64,000 nt of DNA from Streptomyces sp. R41 (GTDB lineage Bacteria > Actinomycetota > Actinomycetes > Streptomycetales > Streptomycetaceae): NCBI RefSeq assembly GCF_041053055.1, contig NZ_CP163443.1:9965001-10029000 (forward strand), given 5' to 3'. Position numbers and translations under genes: made by a program. The notes under the pieces are model-generated. The model worked only from the letters and a program-made list of their open reading frames with translations. It was not told where the DNA came from and did not search any database. Shown in pieces: positions 57,623 through 64,000 of this stretch. Position 1 is the stretch's first letter. The number at the start of each line of letters is the position of its first letter.

Positions 57623-58986
57623 CAGCCTCCGATGACGTGGAGCGAGAACCACAGTGCCAGCACGGCAGGGACCAGTGCGGCAGGCACGGCGATCAGACCG
57701 AGCCGGGTGAACTCCTTGAGGTCGACGCCGTGTTCGTGTTGGTGCACGATACGCCGCCACAGCAGGGTGGCCAGGGAGCCCGCGTAGGTCAGATTGGGGC
57801 CGATGTTGACCCCCAGCAGCACGGCCAGCACCGCGCCGGGGCCGGACACCGCGGCCAGCGGCAGCAGGACGAGGACCGCGGGCAGGTTGTTGATCAGATT
57901 GGCGAGCACGGCGGCGAGAGCCGCGATGCCGAGCAGCGCGGGCAGGCTGCTGCCGTTGGGGAGCAGATGGTCGAGGGCGTCGGCGAGCCCGTTGTCGACC
58001 ACCGCCCGTACGACGATGCCCAGCGCGAGGACGAAGGCGAGGAACGACGGCGCGGCGGCCCGTACCACGGTCAGCGCAGTGGTGCGGCGCCGGACGAGAG
58101 CGCGGGTGGCGAGCACGAGCGCCCCAGCCGCCGCGGACCACGCCGGATCGATGCCGAGCGCCGAGGCGACGACGAACCCCGCCAGCGTGCAGCCCACGGT
58201 GATCAGAGCGAACAGCGGTACGTCCGGCGGCTCGTCGGCACCCGGTGTTGGCGCCGCCACGCCCAGTTCGTGGGCGAAGAAGCGGCGGAAGACCAGGTAC
58301 TCGGCGCCGATCGCGACCAGCCACGGGAGGACCATCAGCGCGGCGAACCGGGTGAAGCTCAGACCGCTGGTCGTGAACGCGAGCAGATTGGTGAGATTGG
58401 AGACCGGCAGGAGCAGCGAGGCCGTGTTCGAGAGGTGGGTGCAGGCGTACACATGCGGTTTGGGGCGGGCGCCCATCCGCGCCGCGGTGGCGAACACGAC
58501 GGGTGTGAGCAGGACGATGGTCGCGTCCAGGCTGAGCACCGCCGTGATCGCCGAGGCGAGCGCGAAGACGGCGGTCAGCAGTCGGCCGGGCTGCCCCGCC
58601 GCCCAGCGGGCCATCCACACTCCACAGGCCTGGAAAAGTCCCTCGTCGTCGCAGAACCGGGCCAGGACGAGGACCGCCGCCAGGAATCCGATCACCGGCC
58701 CCAGATGGCCGGCCTCCGCGCGCACGTGGTCCCAGGAGATCGCGCCGGTGACCACGAGCAGACCGGCGGCCGGAACCGCCACGACCGCCTCGGGCCAGTT
58801 GAAGGGGCGGATCACCGCGCAGAGGAGCACCGCGACGAGCAGAACGACGGAGAGGGCTTCGGCGAGCGGGGTGTTGGGGGAGGCGGAGACGGTTTCTGCG
58901 AGCGGGGTGCTGAGGGGGGCGGCAACGGTTTCGGCGAGCGGGGTGTTCCGCGCGGCGGAGAGGCCTTGGGCGAGCAGGGTGTTCAG
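57622..58986 (-). CDS. SLC13/ArsB-type anion or metalloid transporter with N-terminal repeat
   Basis: A roughly 454-residue membrane protein with 11-12 helices. It shows GPVIGFLAAVLVLARFCDDEGLF, THLSNTASLLLPVSNLTNLLA (the S-N-T-A-S-L/P-x-S-N-x-T-N transport motif) and a second copy INNLPAVLVLLPLA, GVNIGPNLTYAGS. This is the SLC13/ArsB/NhaD architecture. The first conventional start is GTG 58830, which would cut TM1. Upstream only CTG 58986 is available, with GGAGG 8 nt before it; I use that. It adds a 12-residue repeat (NTPLAE...). Coupled to the USP gene. Confidence 0.8.
   Translation of the reverse strand: MNTLLAQGLSAARNTPLAETVAAPLSTPLAETVSASPNTPLAEALSVVLLVAVLLCAVIRPFNWPEAVVAVPAAGLLVVTGAISWDHVRAEAGHLGPVIGFLAAVLVLARFCDDEGLFQACGVWMARWAAGQPGRLLTAVFALASAITAVLSLDATIVLLTPVVFATAARMGARPKPHVYACTHLSNTASLLLPVSNLTNLLAFTTSGLSFTRFAALMVLPWLVAIGAEYLVFRRFFAHELGVAAPTPGADEPPDVPLFALITVGCTLAGFVVASALGIDPAWSAAAGALVLATRALVRRRTTALTVVRAAAPSFLAFVLALGIVVRAVVDNGLADALDHLLPNGSSLPALLGIAALAAVLANLINNLPAVLVLLPLAAVSGPGAVLAVLLGVNIGPNLTYAGSLATLLWRRIVHQHEHGVDLKEFTRLGLIAVPAALVPAVLALWFSLHVIGG
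58840..58983 (-). repeat. Four 36-bp in-frame repeats in the SLC13-type gene
   Basis: Four tandem 36-bp copies encode the 12-residue unit NTPLAETVSASP with variations (NTLLAQGLSAAR, NTPLAETVAAPL, STPLAETVSASP, NTPLAEALSVVL). The last copy runs into TM1. It looks like duplication of the native N-terminus. Confidence 0.9.
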
Positions 58987-59061
58987 GGTTCGACCCTCCG
59001 GGGGTGATCGTGGCGCCCGTCCATCACATCAGACGCCGGGCCGGCCGCCCCGCCGAGGCCG

Positions 59062-61440
59062 TCAGTCCTCGCCGAGCAGCGACATCTCCGCCCAGATGGT
59101 CTTGCCCTCGGCGGTGTGCCGACTCCCCCAGCGCTGGGTGAGCTGGGCGACGAGAAGCAGTCCGCGGCCGCCCTCGTCGTAGGTCTTCGCCCGGCGCAGA
59201 TGCGGGGCGGTGTGGCTGCTGTCGGAGACCTCGAAGATCAGGGTCCTGGCATCGTGAATGAGGCGCAGCCGTATGGGCGGCTCGCCGTACCGGATCGCGT
59301 TGGTGACCAGTTCGCTCACCACGAGTTCGGCTGTGAACGTCGCCTCGCTCAGCCCCCAGACGTCCAGCTGATCCGCCACCTGCTTGCGGATCGGCGCGAC
59401 GAGGGCGGGGTCGGCGGGAATGTCCCAGGTCGCCACCTGGGAGGGAGGCAGGCCGTGTGTGCGGGCGAGCAGCAGGGCGATGTCGTCCGGGGCACCGCCG
59501 ACCGGAAGCAGCGCCTGCAGGATCGCATGACACGCCCATTCCAGGGACTGGGACGACTGCTCCAGGGCTCGGGACAGCAGCTGGTGGGCGACGTCGAGAT
59601 CCCGCCCGCGGCTCTCGATCAGCCCGTTGGTGTACAGCGCCAGCACCGTGCCCTCGCGCAGCTCGAGTTCCACGGACTCGAACGGCAGGCCGCCCAGGCC
59701 CAACGGCGGTCCGGCCGGGAGCTCGATCTGCCGGGGCGGACCGTCCGGAGGGACGATGTACGGCGCCGGATGCCCTGCCCGGGCGAAGGTGGAGCGCCGG
59801 GAGACCGGGTCGTACACCGCGTACAGGCAGGTGGCGCCGACCTCCCCGGTGGTGCCTTCGACCCCGGCATCCTCGGACAGCCGCACGACGAGGTCGTCCA
59901 GGTGTGTGAGCAGCTCGTCCGGGGCCAGATCGATGTCGGCGAGCGTGCGGACGGCGGTGCGCAGCCGCCCCATGGTCGCCGAGGCCTGGATGCCGTGGCC
60001 GACGACGTCGCCGACGACCATGGCGACCCGCATGCCGGACAGCGGGATCACGTCGAACCAGTCGCCGCCCACCCCGGCACGCGCCGCGGGCAAGTAGCGC
60101 GAGGCCGCCTCCAGCGCCGCCGTCCGGGGCAGTGACTGGGGGAGCAGGCTGCGCTGCAGGGCCAGGGCGGTCTCACGCTCGCGGGAGAAACGCCGGGCGT
60201 TGTCGATGCAGACGGCGGCCCTGGCCGTGACCTCCTCGGCGAGCAGGACGTCGTCGTAGGTGAAAGAACCGGGCTGCCGGAACCGGGTGAGCACCGCGAC
60301 GCCCAGGGTCTGGCCCCGGGCCCGGATGGGCACCGACATGGTGGCGTGGATGCCGTACTTCGCGATGCGCTCGCTCCTGCGTTTGTCCCAGGCCAGCCAT
60401 TCCTCCAGCGAGGTGGTCGCGTCCGGCGCCACGATCGTCCGGCCGGCGATCAGGGAGTCGGCCTGCGGTGAGGAGGCGGGGTAGACGTCGACCGCGCCGA
60501 GTGTGACGACCGCCTCGGGGGAGCCCGGGTTCACCGATCGATGGGCCGCGCGGCGGAGCGTGATCGGGGTGCTCGGCGGCTCGGAGTGGTGCTCACCCCC
60601 GTGCTCGGGCGGATCGAGCAGGTCGACGCTGACGAAGTCGGCGAGTGTGGGCACGCAGACATCGGCGAGCTCCTGCGCCGTTCGGGTGACGTCGAGGGTG
60701 CTGCCGATGCGCACACTGGCCTCGTTGACCAGTTGCAGCCGCTCCCGGGCCCGGTACTGCTCGGTGAAGTCGTGCGCGGCCAGGCACACGCCGCGCACGC
60801 GACCGTCGGCGTCGGTGAGCGGGGCGATCCGCGCCATCCAGGCGTGCGGGCGGTCCCTACCGCCCGTGCGCATGTACACCTCCACATCGCGCCCCTCGCC
60901 CGAGACGAGCACGCCGTACAGGTTCTCCTCGAGCCGCTCGCTCTCCCGCTGGCCGCCTATCTCGGAGATCCGCAGACCCCGGACGCGGGCCTCCGGGAGA
61001 CCGATCACCTCGGCCATCGCGTCGTTGATCCCGTACAGGCGCAGCCGTTCGTCGTAGATCGCCATGGCGCACGGCGACTGCGTGAGCACGGCCCTGATCA
61101 GCGGGTCGTCGTAGGCGCGCCGGTCCTCGCCCTCGAGCGGGGTGACCAAGAGCCATTCGCCCTTCGTTTCCCTGCGATGAGCGAGCAGCCACACGGAGAG
61201 GGTGCGTCCGTCGCGGTGACGCAGGGGAAGGGTGCCGCTCCAGCGGTTACCGGTGGGTTCGGACAGCACTGACTCGCCCGAACCGGGGTCCAGCAGGTCC
61301 GCCGCGGGGCGGCCCTCGACCTCCTCCGGCGCGTACCCCAGCAATCGGCGGGCCCCCTCGTTCCAGAGGACCAGGGTGCCGTTCCCGTCGATGACTGCCC
61401 GTGCCGTGGCGGCCTCGTCGAGGGGGTGGACCGGGCTCAT
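59062..61440 (-). CDS. PAS-GAF-PP2C (SpoIIE) phosphatase with ATPase domain
   Basis: A 792-residue multidomain protein. Two PAS domains (TARAVIDGNGTLVLWNEGARRLLGY; SPCAMAIYDERLRLYGINDAM) are followed by a GAF domain (about 250-420). Then comes the PP2C/SpoIIE phosphatase (ALQRSLLPQ, GVGGDWFDVIPL, MVVGDVVGHGIQASATM), and the end is an RsbW-like ATPase (SELVTNAIRYG, DEGGRGLLLVAQL). The phosphatase and anti-sigma kinase in one chain suggest a partner-switch regulator. I choose ATG 61440 (GGAG 8 nt upstream) over GTG 61485. Divergent from the beta-galactosidase gene. Confidence 0.92.
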   Translation of the reverse strand: MSPVHPLDEAATARAVIDGNGTLVLWNEGARRLLGYAPEEVEGRPAADLLDPGSGESVLSEPTGNRWSGTLPLRHRDGRTLSVWLLAHRRETKGEWLLVTPLEGEDRRAYDDPLIRAVLTQSPCAMAIYDERLRLYGINDAMAEVIGLPEARVRGLRISEIGGQRESERLEENLYGVLVSGEGRDVEVYMRTGGRDRPHAWMARIAPLTDADGRVRGVCLAAHDFTEQYRARERLQLVNEASVRIGSTLDVTRTAQELADVCVPTLADFVSVDLLDPPEHGGEHHSEPPSTPITLRRAAHRSVNPGSPEAVVTLGAVDVYPASSPQADSLIAGRTIVAPDATTSLEEWLAWDKRRSERIAKYGIHATMSVPIRARGQTLGVAVLTRFRQPGSFTYDDVLLAEEVTARAAVCIDNARRFSRERETALALQRSLLPQSLPRTAALEAASRYLPAARAGVGGDWFDVIPLSGMRVAMVVGDVVGHGIQASATMGRLRTAVRTLADIDLAPDELLTHLDDLVVRLSEDAGVEGTTGEVGATCLYAVYDPVSRRSTFARAGHPAPYIVPPDGPPRQIELPAGPPLGLGGLPFESVELELREGTVLALYTNGLIESRGRDLDVAHQLLSRALEQSSQSLEWACHAILQALLPVGGAPDDIALLLARTHGLPPSQVATWDIPADPALVAPIRKQVADQLDVWGLSEATFTAELVVSELVTNAIRYGEPPIRLRLIHDARTLIFEVSDSSHTAPHLRRAKTYDEGGRGLLLVAQLTQRWGSRHTAEGKTIWAEMSLLGED

Positions 61441-61694
61441 CGTCGCCACTCCATTGCGCACACTGACAGTGAACAAGCGCGTCACTCGGGTTCCAGCCTA
61501 GTGGCTGGGCGCCCTGCGCACCCTGGAACCAGGACGCCGACGCGGCACATCCGCAAGGTGGGTTTTCGGCCGAAGTGAGGTGCGGGGCGGAAGTGAGTGC
61601 CGCACCCTTGACGGCCGTGTGTGTCACCCCGTCAGAATCTGTTTGTTCACGATCAGTTGTGATTACTTATGGGCCCTGATGATGGAGAGCCGCC

Positions 61695-64000
61695 ATGACG
61701 GTCACTCGAAGATCGGTATTGATCGCAGGAACGGCCGTACCCGCGGCCGGCGCACTCTCGGGCGCCGCCGACGCCTGGGCGGCGCCCTTTGGGCGAGCCC
61801 CGGGGCGACGCACGGTCGAGCTGCGCGACGGCTGGCGCTTCGCGCTGGTCAACCCGGGCGGCATCACCGACCCCACGGGCGCGTACGAGGGCGCGGCGCA
61901 GCCCGGCTACGACGACTCGGCGTGGCGCCAGGTGGCGGTACCCCACGACTGGAGCATCGAGCAGACACCCACCACGGAGCACGGCACCACCAGCGGCACC
62001 GGCTTCTTCCCCGGCGGCCTCGGCTGGTACCGCACCGCCTTCACCCTGCCGCCCGCCCTCGTCGGCAAGCGGATCTCCGTGGAGTTCGACGGCGTCTACA
62101 TGGACGCGTACGTGTACTGCAACGGCAAGGAGGTCGGCCGCCACCCCTACGGATACACGGGGTTCGCCTTCGACCTCACCGACCTGCTGCACACGGACGG
62201 CACCACCGTCAACGTCATCGCGGTCAAGGTCCAGAACCAGCTCCCCAGCAGCCGCTGGTACTCGGGCAGCGGCATCTACCGCGAGGCCCGCCTGGTCGTC
62301 ACCGAGCCGGTGCACGTCCGTCGGTGGGGTACGTACGTCACGACGCCGGACATCACGGCGGAGCGGGCGGCCGTACGGGTGCGAACGACCGTCGTCAACG
62401 AAGCCGGTACCTCTGCCGACGTCCAGGTGGCATCACGGATCGTCGACCCCGACGGCCGTACGGCCGCCCGTACGGTCACCACGGTCACGGTCGGCGACCA
62501 GGTGGACGAGACCCATGAACTCACCGTCGAGAAGCCGAAGTTGTGGGACTTCGCGACCCCCGACCACCGTTACACCGTGGAGACGGAGCTGCGCGTCGGC
62601 GGCGAGACCGTCGACACCTACCGCACCCCCTTCGGCATCCGGCAGTTCCGCTTCGACCCGGACGAGGGCTTCCACCTCAACGGCGCCTACGCCAAGATCA
62701 AGGGTGTCGACCTGCACCACGACCAGGGCGCGCTCGGGGCGGCGATCAGCATCGACGCCGTACGCCGGCAGATGACCATCATGAAGTCGATGGGCGTCAA
62801 CGCCTTCCGGACCTCCCACAATCCGCCCTCACCGCAGATGATCCAGGTCTGCGAGGAACTGGGCATCGTGATGATGGTGGAGGCGTTCGACTGCTGGCGG
62901 ACGGGCAAGACGACCTACGACTACGGCCGGTTCTTCGACGAGTGGTGCGAGAAGGACACCACCGAGATGGTCCTCGCGGCCCGCAACTCGCCCGCCGTGG
63001 TCCTGTGGTCCATCGGCAACGAGGTCCCCGACTCCACGTCCACCGCCGGGCTCGCCATGGCCGACCGGATCATCGGCGCCATCAAGGCCGTGGACGACAC
63101 CCGACCGCTGGTCATCGGGTCCGACAAGTACCGCCGCGTCCCCGCGAAGGGCTCCGCGGCCGACCTCATGCTCGCCAAGCTGGACGGGCTCGGCCTCAAC
63201 TACAACACCGCCAAGTCGGTGGACGCCCTGCACGCCGCCTATCCCCACCTGTTCCTCTTCGAGTCGGAGTCGTCGTCCGAGACCTCGACCCGCTCGACGT
63301 ACCAGGAACCGGAGCACCTCAACACCGGTGAGAATCACACCCCCGGCAAGCGCGCGACCTCCTCGTACGACAACAACCTCGCCTCCTGGACGATGAGCGG
63401 CGAGTACGGGCACAAGAAGGACCGGGACCGGAAGTGGTTCGCCGGCCAGTTCCTGTGGTCGGGCATCGACTACATCGGCGAGCCCACGCCCTACGACGTC
63501 TTCCCGGTGAAGGCATCCTTCTTCGGCGCGGTCGACACGGCCGGCTTCCCCAAGGACATGTACCACCTGTTCAAGAGCCAGTGGACGGACGAGCCCATGG
63601 TCCATCTGCTGCCCATGAGCTGGAACCACGAGGCGGGGGACACGGTCGAGGTCTGGGCCTACGCGAACGTCGACACCGTCGAGCTGTTCCTCAACGGCAA
63701 GTCCCTGGGCACCCGGGGGTTCGACACCAAGAGGACCGCCGACGGGCGCCCTTACCTGGAGACCACGGAGGCGACCGGCGATGACAAGACCTTCACCGGC
63801 GGCCCCTATCCCGGGAGTTACACCAGCCCGAACGGCAGCGCGGGCAAGCTGCACCTCAGCTGGAAAGTGCCGTACGAACCAGGTGAGTTGAAGGCGGTCG
63901 CCCGCCGTGACGGCAAGGCGGTGGCGACGGACGTCCTGCGCACCGCCGGGGCGCCCCGTGCGATACGCCTCACGGCGGACCGCAAGACGTCGGCGGCGGA
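61695..64000 (+). CDS. Tat-exported glycoside hydrolase family 2 beta-galactosidase (partial)
   Basis: An open frame of 768 residues that runs off the right edge. The N-terminus has a Tat signal (TRRSVLIAG, hydrophobic to AADAWA). The sugar-binding domain shows VPHDWSIEQTP and GWYRTAFTLP. The TIM barrel carries the acid/base E443 in LWSIGNEVPD, and the nucleophile is probably E525 in LFESES. FLWSGIDYIGEP and the sandwich end (VELFLNGKSLG) follow. GH2 enzymes hydrolyse beta-galactosides and glucuronides. Start: ATG 61695. It is divergent from the SpoIIE-type gene. Confidence 0.92.
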   Translation, partial: MTVTRRSVLIAGTAVPAAGALSGAADAWAAPFGRAPGRRTVELRDGWRFALVNPGGITDPTGAYEGAAQPGYDDSAWRQVAVPHDWSIEQTPTTEHGTTSGTGFFPGGLGWYRTAFTLPPALVGKRISVEFDGVYMDAYVYCNGKEVGRHPYGYTGFAFDLTDLLHTDGTTVNVIAVKVQNQLPSSRWYSGSGIYREARLVVTEPVHVRRWGTYVTTPDITAERAAVRVRTTVVNEAGTSADVQVASRIVDPDGRTAARTVTTVTVGDQVDETHELTVEKPKLWDFATPDHRYTVETELRVGGETVDTYRTPFGIRQFRFDPDEGFHLNGAYAKIKGVDLHHDQGALGAAISIDAVRRQMTIMKSMGVNAFRTSHNPPSPQMIQVCEELGIVMMVEAFDCWRTGKTTYDYGRFFDEWCEKDTTEMVLAARNSPAVVLWSIGNEVPDSTSTAGLAMADRIIGAIKAVDDTRPLVIGSDKYRRVPAKGSAADLMLAKLDGLGLNYNTAKSVDALHAAYPHLFLFESESSSETSTRSTYQEPEHLNTGENHTPGKRATSSYDNNLASWTMSGEYGHKKDRDRKWFAGQFLWSGIDYIGEPTPYDVFPVKASFFGAVDTAGFPKDMYHLFKSQWTDEPMVHLLPMSWNHEAGDTVEVWAYANVDTVELFLNGKSLGTRGFDTKRTADGRPYLETTEATGDDKTFTGGPYPGSYTSPNGSAGKLHLSWKVPYEPGELKAVARRDGKAVATDVLRTAGAPRAIRLTADRKTSAA

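Overview
The window is very GC-rich (strong third-position G/C) actinobacterial DNA, almost certainly a Streptomyces chromosome. The case rests on a conservon (roadblock, DUF742, GTPase and P450 genes), CYP105-type P450 plus 3Fe-4S ferredoxin, a terpene cyclase, a LAL/LuxR giant regulator, a SpoIIE-type PAS-GAF-PP2C-ATPase protein, many TetR/SnoaL/DUF genes and frequent ATGA/GTGA stop-start overlaps. The mixed metabolic and regulatory content, scattered pseudogenes and IS remnants suggest a chromosomal arm or accessory zone.

Layout. 0-2.8 kb: end of a conservon operon (cvnA tail, cvnB, cvnC, cvnD, P450 lacking the ExxR arginine) with a terminator. 3.2-6.8 kb: HAD protein, NAD kinase, DUF6204 protein and a class I terpene cyclase. 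7-11 kb: amidohydrolase plus APC permease, divergent from a TetR regulator with an operator between. 11-24.9 kb: small enzymes, a cation-efflux (CDF) protein, two-component pair, LysE exporter with a coupled short upstream ORF, P450-ferredoxin pair, SnoaL-tailed ECF sigma factor divergent from an azoreductase, and a TetR regulator with two identical operators. 24.9-29.3 kb: GT39-like membrane protein, then ohr, a Tat-exported epoxide-hydrolase-like protein and a CGNR zinc-finger gene whose upstream regions share five GTCAC/GTCGC-N10-GGTGAC dyads. 29.3-35.6 kb: TetR/SDR pair, a 36-bp perfect palindrome, and a polyol-type catabolic operon (HAD, DeoR, two Zn-dehydrogenases) whose ABC permease is cut off at its 5' end. 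35.9-42.6 kb: beta-propeller lectin-like protein, APC permease, methyltransferases, nitronate monooxygenase and two transposase remnants. 43-45 kb: a secreted Pro-x-x repeat protein (ten 90-bp units), an out-of-frame LAxTG-like sequence behind it, a 17-bp-stem terminator and two small overlapping minus-strand ORFs. 45.4-52.6 kb: degenerate histidine phosphatase, HGSNAT/DUF418-type membrane protein, two-component pair, GH114 lipoprotein with a remnant sugar-binding protein, F420-type reductase and alpha/beta hydrolase. 52.6-64 kb: LAL regulator, PhyH dioxygenase divergent from AraC, universal stress protein, SLC13/ArsB-type transporter with an N-terminal repeat and probable CTG start, SpoIIE-type phosphatase, and a Tat-exported GH2 beta-galactosidase that runs off the end.

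The two strongest leads are the shared dyad family at the ohr/hydrolase/CGNR loci (a candidate new regulon) and the (Pro-x-x)n surface-type protein. All functional calls come from reading motifs by eye; no database search was run.
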